The position numbers and the translations under genes are program-made. Under the pieces are notes generated by a model. That model did not search any database, had not been told where the DNA came from, and saw only the letters and a list, made by a program, of their open reading frames with translations. 64,000 nucleotides of DNA from Fictibacillus enclensis (GTDB lineage: Bacteria > Bacillota > Bacilli > Bacillales > Fictibacillaceae). Location of the stretch: contig NZ_KQ758618.1 in assembly GCF_001457035.1 (NCBI RefSeq), positions 372,001 to 436,000 on the forward strand. Direction: 5' to 3'. This document shows, piece by piece, positions 27,677 to 38,841 of this stretch; the stretch's first letter is position 1, and each line of letters opens with the position of its first letter.

Positions 27677-27791
27677 TTCTTATCGCGAGAGGTGGAGGGA
27701 CTGGCCCGATGAAACCCGGCAACCGTTAAACAGCAATCCTGTTTAAAATGGTGCCAATTCCTGCAAAGCGCATGCTTTGGGAGATGAGAGA
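27677..27791 (+). ncRNA. SAM-I (S-box) riboswitch upstream of metN
   Basis: The conserved S-box strings CTTATCGCGAGAGG, TGGAGGGACTGGCCC, GATGAAACCCGGCAACC and a closing GATGAGAG are present in order. SAM binding should favour the terminator that follows, shutting down methionine import. Confidence 0.95.
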
Positions 27792-27807
27792 TGGCGCATA
27801 TTAATTC

Positions 27808-27845
27808 AATGCCCTTCTGCTCATATTCGCAGAAGGGCATTTTTT
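27808..27845 (+). terminator. S-box terminator before metN
   Basis: A 13-bp stem (27808-27820 with 27829-27841) followed by T-run, 17 bases after the aptamer. Confidence 0.93.
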
Positions 27846-27868
27846 ATGAAAGTGAGGAATCCAGTCTT

Positions 27869-28894
27869 TTGATAACTTTAGATGCAGTGCGCAAGATCTT
27901 TAAGACGAAAGACGGACAGGTCAATGCGGTTGACCAGGTCAATCTTACAATAGATCAAGGTGAAATTTTCGGAATAATAGGATATAGCGGTGCCGGAAAA
28001 AGTACGTTGATCCGTATGTTGAACATGCTGGAACGGCCGACGAGCGGAAGTGTAACGGTAGCCGGACAGGATTTGTCCAAGCTGAGCAAGAGCGGGCTTC
28101 GGAAAGCTCGTCAGGAAATCAGCATGATTTTCCAGCATTTTAATTTGCTTTGGTCCCGTACCGTAAGGGAGAACATTGCTTTCCCTCTTGAAATTGCCGG
28201 GGTGGCAAGAGCTGAACGGTTAAGAAGGGTGGATGAACTGATTAAACTGGTTGGCCTCGAAGGCCGGGGAGAATCTTATCCGTCCCAGCTGAGCGGAGGA
28301 CAAAAACAGAGGGTCGGTATTGCCCGGGCATTGGCCAATAACCCAAAAGTGCTTCTTTGTGATGAAGCGACATCGGCGCTTGATCCGAAAACCACCGACA
28401 GCATCCTGAATCTGTTGGTTGAGATTAACGAAAAACTCGGATTGACGATTGTCCTGATTACTCATGAAATGCATGTCATACGGAAGATCTGCCATCGGGT
28501 TGCTGTCATGGAAAACGGAAGAGTGGTAGAGCAGGGACCAGTCCTGGACGTCTTCCGTCATCCTTCCGAGGAAATTACGAAAGATTTTGTGAAGCAGATC
28601 ACAGAACCGGAAGAAACAACGGATGTGATTAAACAGCTGGCTTCAGAAAAGCCGCAAAACAAGATTGTACAGCTGACATTTGTCGGAGGACGCGCTGAGC
28701 AGCCTATTATCACAGAGGTTATCCGAAAATTCAACGTTCAGGTTAACATTCTTCAGGGCAAGGTTTCACAAACACAAAACGGTGCATATGGATCACTCTT
28801 TATACAGCTCGAAGGGGTTGATTCAGAAGTTTCTGATGCAATCAATTACATGAACCAACAGCAGGTCGAAGTGGAGGTGGTTTCATATGAGTAA
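27869..28894 (+). CDS. metN: Methionine ABC transporter ATP-binding protein
   Basis: The 341-residue ATPase shows Walker A GYSGAGKST, signature LSGGQKQR, Walker B VLLCDEATSALDP and H-loop LITHEMHV, then a C-terminal NIL (ACT-like) domain that senses methionine. The start TTG 27869 behind GTGAGGA gives MITLDAVRKIF and exactly the usual family length; the longer frame from 27791 would run through the riboswitch terminator. It overlaps metP by 8 bases. Confidence 0.96.
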   Translation: MITLDAVRKIFKTKDGQVNAVDQVNLTIDQGEIFGIIGYSGAGKSTLIRMLNMLERPTSGSVTVAGQDLSKLSKSGLRKARQEISMIFQHFNLLWSRTVRENIAFPLEIAGVARAERLRRVDELIKLVGLEGRGESYPSQLSGGQKQRVGIARALANNPKVLLCDEATSALDPKTTDSILNLLVEINEKLGLTIVLITHEMHVIRKICHRVAVMENGRVVEQGPVLDVFRHPSEEITKDFVKQITEPEETTDVIKQLASEKPQNKIVQLTFVGGRAEQPIITEVIRKFNVQVNILQGKVSQTQNGAYGSLFIQLEGVDSEVSDAINYMNQQQVEVEVVSYE

Positions 28895-29552
28895 TCTGTT
28901 CCCGAATGTAGAATGGGATGTGATGTTAACATCTACAGGTCAGACGCTGTACATGACTGCAGTAGCTGTTATTGCCACCTTCGTTATTGGCTTGTTTTTA
29001 GGATTGGCTTTATTTCTTACGGGGAAAGGAAACTTGTGGGAGAACAAGCTTTTTAATGTAATTACAGCGGCAATCGTTAATATTTTTCGTTCGATACCCT
29101 TTATCATCTTAATCATTTTGTTGATACCATTTACACTCTTTTTGGTTGGCTCCATGCTTGGTGCCAATGCTGCGCTCCCGGCACTTATAATCGGGGCAGC
29201 GCCATTTTATGCACGAATGGTTGAGATCGCTCTCCGCGAAGTGGATAGAGGAGTCATTGAAGCTGCGAAATCCATGGGATCGAGCAATACCCAAATCATA
29301 TTTAAAGTGCTTATTCCTGAAAGCTTGCCCGCTTTGATTTCAGGGATCACTGTAACCTCCATCGCGCTTGTGGGCTATACCGCAATGGCTGGTGTGGTTG
29401 GCGCAGGGGGTTTAGGTGACCGGGCTTTTCTAGACGGCTTCCAGCGTACACAAAATGATGTTACGTTTGTTGCCACAGTTATTATTTTGATTATCGTCTT
29501 CCTTATCCAATTTATCGGGGATACTATTACCCGACGCCTGGATAAACGATAA
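28887..29552 (+). CDS. metP: Methionine ABC transporter permease
   Basis: The 221-residue permease has five hydrophobic segments and the EAA-loop GVIEAAKSMGSSNTQIIFKVLIPES that contacts MetN, followed by the family end GGLGDRAFLDGFQRT. It carries methionine across the membrane. ATG 28887 lies inside the end of metN with an AGGTGG SD there, consistent with translational coupling. metP is the B. subtilis name (metI in others). Confidence 0.95.
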   Translation: MSNLFPNVEWDVMLTSTGQTLYMTAVAVIATFVIGLFLGLALFLTGKGNLWENKLFNVITAAIVNIFRSIPFIILIILLIPFTLFLVGSMLGANAALPALIIGAAPFYARMVEIALREVDRGVIEAAKSMGSSNTQIIFKVLIPESLPALISGITVTSIALVGYTAMAGVVGAGGLGDRAFLDGFQRTQNDVTFVATVIILIIVFLIQFIGDTITRRLDKR

Positions 29553-29576
29553 AAATAGACAATCAGGAGGAAAACC

Positions 29577-30404
29577 ATGAAAAAATTGATTACACTCATT
29601 CTTTTGTTGGCCATGACAACAGCCCTTGCTGCGTGCGGTGCAAACAGCGGAGGAGATAAAAAGCTTGCTGATAACAAAATTGTTGTAGGGGCATCCAACG
29701 TTCCGCATGCCGAAATTCTTGAACAGGCTGTACCGCTAATGAAGAAAAAAGGAATTGATCTTGAAATCAAAAAGTTTCAGGACTATGTATTACCGAATAA
29801 AGCTCTTGCAAATAAAGAGATTGATGCCAACTACTTTCAGCATATTCCTTATTTAGAGTCACAAATGAAGGAAAACAAAAACTACAAATTTGAAAATGCA
29901 GGCGGAATTCATATTGAGCCGATCGGTGTATACTCCAAAAAGTATAAATCGCTAAAAGACCTTCCAAAGGGCGCAACCATCATTATGAGTAATTCTGTAG
30001 CCGACCATGGCCGTATGCTGTCACTGCTTGAAAAAGAAGGGCTGATCAAGCTCAAAAAAGGCAAAGGCTATAATGCTCAAATCAAGGATATTGCAGAAAA
30101 TCCAAAGAACCTTAAATTCAAAGCGGATGTTGAAGCAGGACTACTTCCAAAAGCCTACCAAAATGGTGAAGGCGATGCGGTGCTGATCAATACCAACTAT
30201 GCGATTGATGCTGGATTGAATCCTCAAAAAGATGCGATCGCACTTGAAGGCGCAGATTCACCGTTTGTCAATATTATCGCTGTACGTAAAGGCGATAAAG
30301 ATGCCAAAACAGTCAAAACCCTTGTGCAGGTTCTTCATTCAAAAGAAATCCAGGATTTCATTAAGAAGAAGTACAAAGGAGCAGTTGTACCAGTAAACAA
30401 ATAA
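29577..30404 (+). CDS. metQ: Methionine-binding lipoprotein
   Basis: The 275-residue lipoprotein has a signal peptide ending LAAC (Cys 20) and the NlpA/MetQ domain: VGASNVPHAEILEQA, NYFQHIPYLES and NTNYAIDAGLNP. It captures D- and L-methionine outside the membrane and hands it to MetNP. ATG 29577 follows CAGGAGGA. A strong terminator closes the operon. Confidence 0.95.
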   Translation: MKKLITLILLLAMTTALAACGANSGGDKKLADNKIVVGASNVPHAEILEQAVPLMKKKGIDLEIKKFQDYVLPNKALANKEIDANYFQHIPYLESQMKENKNYKFENAGGIHIEPIGVYSKKYKSLKDLPKGATIIMSNSVADHGRMLSLLEKEGLIKLKKGKGYNAQIKDIAENPKNLKFKADVEAGLLPKAYQNGEGDAVLINTNYAIDAGLNPQKDAIALEGADSPFVNIIAVRKGDKDAKTVKTLVQVLHSKEIQDFIKKKYKGAVVPVNK

Positions 30405-30412
30405 GGTGCCAT

Positions 30413-30442
30413 AAAAGGACAGCCACAGGCTGTTCTTTTTTT
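30413..30442 (+). terminator. Terminator of the metNPQ operon
   Basis: A perfect 12-bp stem (30413-30424 with 30428-30439) around ACA with a long T-run. Confidence 0.93.
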
Positions 30443-30500
30443 TGTCCCATTGTAATAAAGTTAGATGACTTAAAACTAACCAATCAGGGAGGGGTACAAG

Positions 30501-30935
30501 ATGGACGTTCAACAGCCAGCGGGATTTTGGATCAGGGTAGGAGCCTGTTTGCTGGATGGCATTATTATCGGCATTCCATTAGCTATCATTGGTTTTTTAA
30601 TTACCGGAGACTTTGCTTCCGGTCAACCGGGAGAAAATTGGTACCTCGATATCATCAGTTTCCTCTATGCCCTATTGCTGCCCATCTATTGGCAGGGGTA
30701 CGTGGTTGGAAAGAGAATCTGCGGGGTTCGGATCGTTAAAGCTGATGGCAGCAAGCTGGGGCTTGGTGCCATGCTGATGCGAGTTCTGGTCGGAGGGATT
30801 ATTTACGCAGTAACGCTTGGAATTGGATTGATTGTCAGTGCTTTTATGGTTGGGATTCGAAAAGATAAAAAAAGTATTCATGATTTTATCGCAGGAACCT
30901 ATGTCACCCATCTTCCGCCTCAAAAGGAAGGATAA
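30501..30935 (+). CDS. RDD family membrane protein
   Basis: The 144-residue product is an RDD domain: the start GFWIRVGACLLDGIIIGIPL carries the Arg and Asp of the motif, YWQGYVVGKRICGVRIVKADG follows, and DKKSIHDFIAGTYV ends it. Three transmembrane segments are visible. The function of the family is unclear; some members relate to ion or osmolyte homeostasis. ATG 30501 follows AGGGAGGGG. It is flanked by terminators and is a single-gene unit. Confidence 0.88.
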   Translation: MDVQQPAGFWIRVGACLLDGIIIGIPLAIIGFLITGDFASGQPGENWYLDIISFLYALLLPIYWQGYVVGKRICGVRIVKADGSKLGLGAMLMRVLVGGIIYAVTLGIGLIVSAFMVGIRKDKKSIHDFIAGTYVTHLPPQKEG

Positions 30936-30941
30936 GTAAAG

Positions 30942-30977
30942 AAGACGGCTTCCAGGTCCGGGAGCCGTCTTTTTTGT
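30942..30977 (+). terminator. Terminator after the RDD gene
   Basis: AAGACGGCT (30942-30950) pairs with AGCCGTCTT (30963-30971), extended by TCC/GGG, then a T-run. Confidence 0.9.
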
Positions 30978-31017
30978 TTTCGTAACTTTGTTGCTGGAAA
31001 TTCCCACAAAAATGTTT

Positions 31018-31863
31018 CTATTCTAAAACAATGGATGTAATCTCCGGCCTGCAAAAGAAGCGAAAGGGAAGGTGGGTCGTTCCCATTCCTCTGTTGGTAT
31101 ACAAATGTTTCTCTTCTGACTCATAATGGCCGGTGTGGAATTTTCTTCCCATACGTGAAGTGATAATTGGCCCGTACAGCGGCATCCGCACTTGACCGCC
31201 GTGGCTGTGGCCAGACAGCTGAAGATCGATGGGGAATTTTGAGCTTACCTTAAAATAATCCGGTTCATGGGCGAGAAAAAGTGTGAACTGATCCTCCGGA
31301 ATGCCCTCCAGAGATTTCTCAATATCTGCTTCTCCTTGCAGGTAGTCATCAAGTCCTGCGATATAGAAGTTGTCATTCCCCTTTGTCAGTTTCCTGTTCT
31401 CATTTACAAGCAGTTCGAAGCCGCTTTTTCTCAATAGCTCAGAGATCGTATCAATGTCTTCAAGGTAATCATGGTTTCCGAGCACAGCGAATTTTCCAAG
31501 CGGAGCTTCAATACTTTTTAAGCCTGGTATGCTTTTTACTGCAGACCTGCGAGAACGTTTCGAATTGACCAGGTCTCCGGTAAAAATGACAAGGTCCGGT
31601 TGCAGCTTCTGTATTTTTTCAGCCATCTTATTGATATGTCTTGTTCTGAAATGAAATCCAAGGTGGAAATCACTGATCTGAACAATATGTACCCCTTTAA
31701 ACGCTTCGGGAAGGCGAGGCAGTTTGATGGTCACTTTCTTAATGTCAAACCAGTAAGGCTCTATGAATGAAGAATAAATTGCGGCAGTGCCTGCAACAGC
31801 TGCTATTGTCCCTAAACCAACAGATCCGGCTATCAATGATTTTTTAACTTTTTCCTCTTCCAT
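31018..31863 (-). CDS. Metallophosphoesterase, YkuE-like
   Basis: The 281-residue protein has an N-terminal hydrophobic anchor (about residues 10-30) and all calcineurin-type metal motifs: QISDFHLG (DxH), FTGDLVNS (GDxxD-like), VLGNHDY (GNHD), LAHEPD and SGHSHGGQ (GHxH). YkuE of B. subtilis is a cell-wall-associated esterase exported by Tat; here the N-terminus has KK rather than the RR twin-arginine pair, so export by that route is not shown. Start ATG 31863 follows AAGGAGAAAG; the longer frame lacks an SD. Confidence 0.88.
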   Translation of the reverse strand: MEEEKVKKSLIAGSVGLGTIAAVAGTAAIYSSFIEPYWFDIKKVTIKLPRLPEAFKGVHIVQISDFHLGFHFRTRHINKMAEKIQKLQPDLVIFTGDLVNSKRSRRSAVKSIPGLKSIEAPLGKFAVLGNHDYLEDIDTISELLRKSGFELLVNENRKLTKGNDNFYIAGLDDYLQGEADIEKSLEGIPEDQFTLFLAHEPDYFKVSSKFPIDLQLSGHSHGGQVRMPLYGPIITSRMGRKFHTGHYESEEKHLYTNRGMGTTHLPFRFFCRPEITSIVLE

Positions 31864-32021
31864 CTCTTTCTCCTTCTGTTTTCTTATAACGTCTTTTCTC
31901 TCATTATATTCCCTTTTTAAGTGGAAACAAAAATTTCTGTTGGAAAAAGTGAAAGGCATAAGACAAGAAGCATTAACTCATACTAAGACTTGTCTACTTT
32001 AAGGACAGGAGGATGAAACAA

Positions 32022-32396
32022 ATGGAACATCAAGAAATGGCCGGAAAGAATTCAACGCAATTTCATTTGATCAGGTATAAGGAAGGCCTTGGAAAGTATA
32101 CGGACCATATGCCCGAACTGGCTCATTCCTACAATGAATTTACCCGTCACTGCTTTAAAGAGGGGGAAATCACTGAGAAAAATAAACAGCTGATTGCCTT
32201 GGGAATCAGTATTTGTGCCCAGGACGAATATTGTATTATTTATCACACAAAAGGGTGTCTGGATCAGGGAGCCAGTGAGAATGAAATCCTCGAAGCTGTT
32301 GGAGTAGCAGCAGCTTTTGGAGGAGGTGCGGCGATGAGCCAGGGAGTGACACTGGTACAGGAATGCATTCAGGAATTAAATAATCCCATGCAGTAA
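32022..32396 (+). CDS. Carboxymuconolactone decarboxylase (CMD/AhpD-like) family protein
   Basis: The 124-residue protein shows the CMD fold motif: [20 protein letters not shown], where a Cys and a His three residues later correspond to AhpD-like ExxxCxxxH sites, followed by [20 protein letters not shown]. Such proteins act as alkylhydroperoxidases or thiol-dependent decarboxylases; the substrate here is unknown. ATG 32022 is nine bases after AGGAGG; the upstream ATG 32013 directly abuts the SD and is unlikely. Confidence 0.86.
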   Translation: MEHQEMAGKNSTQFHLIRYKEGLGKYTDHMPELAHSYNEFTRHCFKEGEITEKNKQLIALGISICAQDEYCIIYHTKGCLDQGASENEILEAVGVAAAFGGGAAMSQGVTLVQECIQELNNPMQ

Positions 32397-32426
32397 AAAG
32401 GAGTTCCAGAGGGAGCTTCTTTTTTC
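32396..32426 (+). terminator. Terminator after the CMD gene
   Basis: AAAAGGAGTTCC pairs with GGAGCTTCTTTT (two G-U pairs), and a T-run follows. Confidence 0.75.
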
Positions 32427-32620
32427 GCTTTTCAGAAAATGGAAGAACGGGAGAGGATTTAACCGGATTTATAAGGATATGGAAGGCATTAAAGTGCATC
32501 CGGTGTATACCGTATAGGCTTTTTTCATATCGTAGAATATGGAAATTGATAAGGAATCATACGTTTGTTAGGCTAATAGTGGTAATAATTAGTGTTCATA
32601 ACACGAAAGGATGATTTATT

Positions 32621-32803
32621 ATTCACTCGATTAAAGTTAACCACACTTCTGAAATGGAAAAGGCTATGCACAAGAATCATGGCATTGGTTACGCTGAGTA
32701 TGAACGCAATCTTGACAAACGGTTGGATATTGAACAAGAACGTGAAAAAGAATATCAAAAAAGTTTGGAAGTAAGTAATGAAATGGAACGAAAAATCCTA
32801 TAG
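32621..32803 (+). CDS. Small charged protein without a canonical start codon
   Basis: A frame of 60 codons reads IHSIKVNHTSEMEKAMHKNH and continues with a Glu/Lys-rich, helix-like segment ending EMERKIL. Its codon choice looks coding, but there is no ATG, GTG or TTG at the front: the frame opens after a TGA at 32612-32614 and the first codons are ATT (32618 and 32621). An SD-like GAAAGGA ends at 32611, spaced properly for an ATT start. An internal ATG at 32654 is the alternative. I do not recognise the protein. Confidence 0.45.
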   Translation: MHSIKVNHTSEMEKAMHKNHGIGYAEYERNLDKRLDIEQEREKEYQKSLEVSNEMERKIL

Positions 32804-32880
32804 TATATGAAGTGGGATCAGCATTCAACCAACGAATGCTGATTTTCTGTTTGATTTATCTTTTTCCGGAAAGCTCATAA

Positions 32881-32909
32881 GGTTGAAGATAAAATAAATT
32901 TGTTATAAT
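32881..32909 (+). promoter_or_regulatory. Probable promoter of the suf operon
   Basis: A consensus TATAAT lies at 32904-32909; the nearest -35-like TTGAAG (32883-32888) is only 15 bases upstream. About 100 bases separate it from sufC. Confidence 0.5.
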
Positions 32910-32935
32910 ATTAGAATGAGAATAAATTGAGAATG

Positions 32936-32956
32936 GAATGAGAGAAGCTTTCATTC
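32936..32956 (+). promoter_or_regulatory. Palindrome in the suf leader
   Basis: GAATGA (32936-32941) and TCATTC (32951-32956) flank an AAGCTT core. It lies downstream of the putative -10 element and could be an operator or an RNA hairpin. No regulator is proven. Confidence 0.4.
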
Positions 32957-33009
32957 TTGTTCACATTAACAATATATTTCATTGAAATATAAGATGGAGG
33001 TAAATGCAT

Positions 33010-33795
33010 ATGTCTACACCAAACTTAAAGATTGAAAACCTGCGTGTTTCTATCGAAGATAAGGAAATTATCAAAGGGTTAAACCTTGAAATAAATGGCG
33101 GGGAAATCCATGCAATCATGGGACCGAACGGAACAGGTAAATCCACTTTATCTTCAGCGTTAATGGGGCACCCAAAGTATGAAGTAACCGAGGGTAACGT
33201 TACATTTGACGGAAAAGATCTTTTTGAGATGGAAGTTGATGAACGTGCAAAAGCAGGACTTTTCCTTGCAATGCAATACCCAAGTGAAGTAAGCGGTATT
33301 ACGAATGCGGACTTTTTGCGCTCTGCCATTAACGCCCGCCGTGAGGAAGGCCAAGAAATCTCTCTCATGAAATTTATCCGTGAGCTTGATAAGAAAATGG
33401 AACTTCTTGAAATGGACAGCTCATTTGCACACCGTTACTTGAATGAAGGCTTCTCCGGTGGTGAAAAGAAACGTAACGAAATTCTTCAATTAATGATGAT
33501 TGAACCGAAAATTGCAATTCTTGATGAAATTGACTCCGGTCTTGATATTGACGCACTTAAAGTTGTTGCCAAAGGCGTAAATGAAATGAGAAACCCTGAG
33601 TTTGGCTGCTTGATCATCACTCACTACCAGCGTTTGCTTAACTACATTACGCCGGATAAAGTCCACGTAATGATGCAAGGCCGCATTGTGAAATCAGGAG
33701 GACCTGAACTTGCACAGCGCCTTGAAGCAGAAGGCTATGACTGGATTAAGGAAGAACTCGGAATCGAAGACGAAACTGTTGGCCAAGAGGCGTAA
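33010..33795 (+). CDS. sufC: Fe-S cluster assembly ATPase SufC
   Basis: The 261-residue ABC-type ATPase has Walker A GPNGTGKST, signature FSGGEKKR and Walker B IAILDEIDSGLD. It forms the SufBCD scaffold complex with the products of sufB and sufD in the same operon. ATG 33010 lies nine bases after GGAGG; ATG 33004 is too close. Gene order sufC-D-S-U-B is the Bacillus order. Confidence 0.96.
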   Translation: MSTPNLKIENLRVSIEDKEIIKGLNLEINGGEIHAIMGPNGTGKSTLSSALMGHPKYEVTEGNVTFDGKDLFEMEVDERAKAGLFLAMQYPSEVSGITNADFLRSAINARREEGQEISLMKFIRELDKKMELLEMDSSFAHRYLNEGFSGGEKKRNEILQLMMIEPKIAILDEIDSGLDIDALKVVAKGVNEMRNPEFGCLIITHYQRLLNYITPDKVHVMMQGRIVKSGGPELAQRLEAEGYDWIKEELGIEDETVGQEA

Positions 33796-33816
33796 GCAAG
33801 TTAGGAGGATTTGTAC

Positions 33817-36765
<2,949 letters not shown>

Positions 36766-36886
36766 AAAAGCGAAAAGGACAGGAGCACGGCCCCCTGCCT
36801 GTTTCCTTGTGATAAATGCATGATGTGCTACAATAAGAATAAGTGCCATTGCAAGAGAATTGTATCCTTTAAGGAGGGATGAAACG

Positions 36887-38284
36887 ATGGCTAAAAAAAT
36901 GCCTGAAATCGGCGAATACAAGTATGGTTTTCGCGATAAAGACGTTTCGATTTTCCGCTCAAAACGCGGATTGACAAAAGAAATAGTAGAAGAAATCTCC
37001 AAAATGAAAAACGAACCACAATGGATGCTCGATTTCCGTTTGAAATCATTAGAGCAATTTTATAAAATGCCTATGCCTCAATGGGGCGGAAACCTAAAAG
37101 ACTTAAACTTTGATGACATTACGTACTATGTAAAGCCGTCCGAGAAGTCTGAAAAGTCATGGGATGAAGTGCCGCCAGAAATTAAAGCGACATTCGACAA
37201 ACTTGGAATCCCTGAAGCTGAGCAAAAATACCTTGCTGGTGTTTCGGCACAGTATGAATCAGAGGTTGTATATCACAACATGAAAGAGGATCTTACTGAA
37301 CTGGGTATTCTGTTTACCGATACAGATACTGCGCTTCGTGAGCATGAAGAGATCTTCAAGCAGTATTTTGGTACTGTAATCCCTCCATCCGACAACAAGT
37401 TCGCAGCATTGAACTCAGCTGTTTGGTCCGGTGGATCCTTTATCTATGTGCCAAAAGGCGTGAAATGTGATACTCCGCTGCAAGCCTATTTCCGAATTAA
37501 CTCGGAAAACATGGGTCAATTCGAGCGTACATTGATCATTGCCGATGAGGACAGCTCTGTACATTACGTAGAAGGATGTACAGCACCGGTTTATTCAACC
37601 AATTCACTTCACAGTGCGGTTGTAGAAATCATTGTTAAGAAGAACGCCTATGCGCGTTACACAACGATTCAGAACTGGGCAAACAACATCTATAATCTTG
37701 TTACAAAGCGTGCGGTTGCCGAAGAAAATGCAACAATGGAATGGGTCGACGGAAACATTGGTTCACGTTTGACCATGAAATATCCTGCTGTTGTCATGAA
37801 AGGCCGCGGAGCAAAAGGCACTATCCTTTCCATCGCGATTGCCGGTAAAGGACAGCACCAGGATGCAGGGGCAAAAGTTCTTCACCTCGCACCTGACTGC
37901 TCATCCACCATTGTTTCGAAGTCCATTTCAAAACATGGCGGTAAAGTAACGTATCGCGGAATTTCACACTTTGGGCGCCGTTCTGAAGGATCCAAGTCCA
38001 ATATCAAGTGTGATACGCTGATTATGGATAACCAATCCACATCAGATACCATTCCGTACAACGAAATTTTAAACAACAACATCACGCTGGAGCACGAAGC
38101 TACCGTTTCTAAAGTTTCAGAAGATCAGTTGTTCTATCTCATGAGCCGCGGTATTTCTGAACAAGAAGCAACAGAAATGATCGTAATGGGCTTCATCGAG
38201 CCATTTACAAAAGAACTTCCAATGGAATATGCGGTTGAAATGAACCGTCTCATCAAGTTCGAGATGGAAGGTTCTATCGGATAA
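36887..38284 (+). CDS. sufB: Fe-S cluster assembly protein SufB
   Basis: The 465-residue scaffold subunit has the typical N-terminus [35 protein letters not shown] and the C-terminal [18 protein letters not shown] with [10 protein letters not shown] at the end. ATG 36887 follows AAGGAGGGA. A 121-base gap after sufU holds a weak hairpin. Its last 11 codons are repeated twice about 8 kb downstream, which suggests that the 3' end served as an integration site. Confidence 0.97.
   Translation: MAKKMPEIGEYKYGFRDKDVSIFRSKRGLTKEIVEEISKMKNEPQWMLDFRLKSLEQFYKMPMPQWGGNLKDLNFDDITYYVKPSEKSEKSWDEVPPEIKATFDKLGIPEAEQKYLAGVSAQYESEVVYHNMKEDLTELGILFTDTDTALREHEEIFKQYFGTVIPPSDNKFAALNSAVWSGGSFIYVPKGVKCDTPLQAYFRINSENMGQFERTLIIADEDSSVHYVEGCTAPVYSTNSLHSAVVEIIVKKNAYARYTTIQNWANNIYNLVTKRAVAEENATMEWVDGNIGSRLTMKYPAVVMKGRGAKGTILSIAIAGKGQHQDAGAKVLHLAPDCSSTIVSKSISKHGGKVTYRGISHFGRRSEGSKSNIKCDTLIMDNQSTSDTIPYNEILNNNITLEHEATVSKVSEDQLFYLMSRGISEQEATEMIVMGFIEPFTKELPMEYAVEMNRLIKFEMEGSIG
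38252..38284. other. Attachment-site-like core, copy A (sufB 3' end)
   Basis: The last ten codons and stop of sufB ([10 protein letters not shown]) recur at 46211-46243 and 46564-46596. Downstream of this copy, paired arm-like repeats TTGCCAACT (38347-38355) and GTGCCAACT (38358-38366) are spaced 11 bp. Confidence 0.7.
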
Positions 38285-38290
38285 ATAGCG

Positions 38291-38330
38291 AAAAGCCTTG
38301 GTATATAAGGAATATACCGAGGCTTTTTTA
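38291..38330 (+). terminator. Terminator of the suf operon
   Basis: A 16-bp stem (38291-38306 with 38312-38327; one G-U pair) around AAGGA and a T-run. A related hairpin follows copy C of the sufB end at about 46604-46640. Confidence 0.92.
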
Positions 38331-38338
38331 TGTATTTA

Positions 38339-38395
38339 TTAATGTCTTGCCAACTTTGTGCCAACTCGAAATTTTTTATTTGTTTTTTCAGCCAT
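38339..38395 (-). pseudogene. Integrase 3'-end remnant
   Basis: The minus-strand frame reads MAEKTNKKFRVGTKLARH then stop, like the extreme C-terminus (GTKLA) of tyrosine integrases that read toward their attachment site. Only about 18 codons remain and upstream sequence does not continue the family. The arm-like repeats lie inside this coding end. The assignment is by pattern memory. Confidence 0.45.
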
Positions 38396-38479
38396 TATGG
38401 TGCAAGTTTTCTTGCAGAAAGAGGGAAGTAAGTGGCTTGTGAATCGATTCCGACAAGTGAATGCTGAACCAATATAGTT

Positions 38480-38626
38480 GATTATTGCTGTTTGACTTTT
38501 AAATTTGTAGAAGTTATTAACCGCTTGGCACAAGCAGGTAAGACATTGGGTATTGAAGTTCTGGATCATTTAATTGTAAATGCTCAAGCAAATTATACAA
38601 GTCTTAAGGAAAAGGGCTATGTGTAA
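38480..38626 (+). pseudogene. RadC/JAB-domain protein, C-terminal fragment
   Basis: The open frame ends with VEVINRLAQAGKTLGIEVLD then HLIVNAQANYTSLKEKGYV and a stop, matching the C-terminus of RadC-type proteins common on mobile elements. The N-terminal two-thirds, including the JAMM metal motif, are absent, so it is a remnant. Confidence 0.8.
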
Positions 38627-38841
38627 AAACAGGAGGAAGGGATGAAAATCTCTTCCTTCTATTTTTTCAAAATGCTGTTTTTATTAACTTGCCATCCTCT
38701 GGAATCAACACATATTTGTCATCCCTCAAAAAAATAAGTTTAAACTAAAACTTAAAAGCTTTGTAACTAAAAGTTAATAATTGAACATTAGTCTTGATAT
38801 GTAACAGAATCTTCAATCGGTACGATATAAAGGAGACAGCT

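Noticed and set aside
38760-38840. Pho-box-like TT-rich repeats before the phosphoesterase gene
   Set aside because: The TTGTAA/TTAATA/TTGAAC units do not keep the 11-base spacing needed for PhoP binding.
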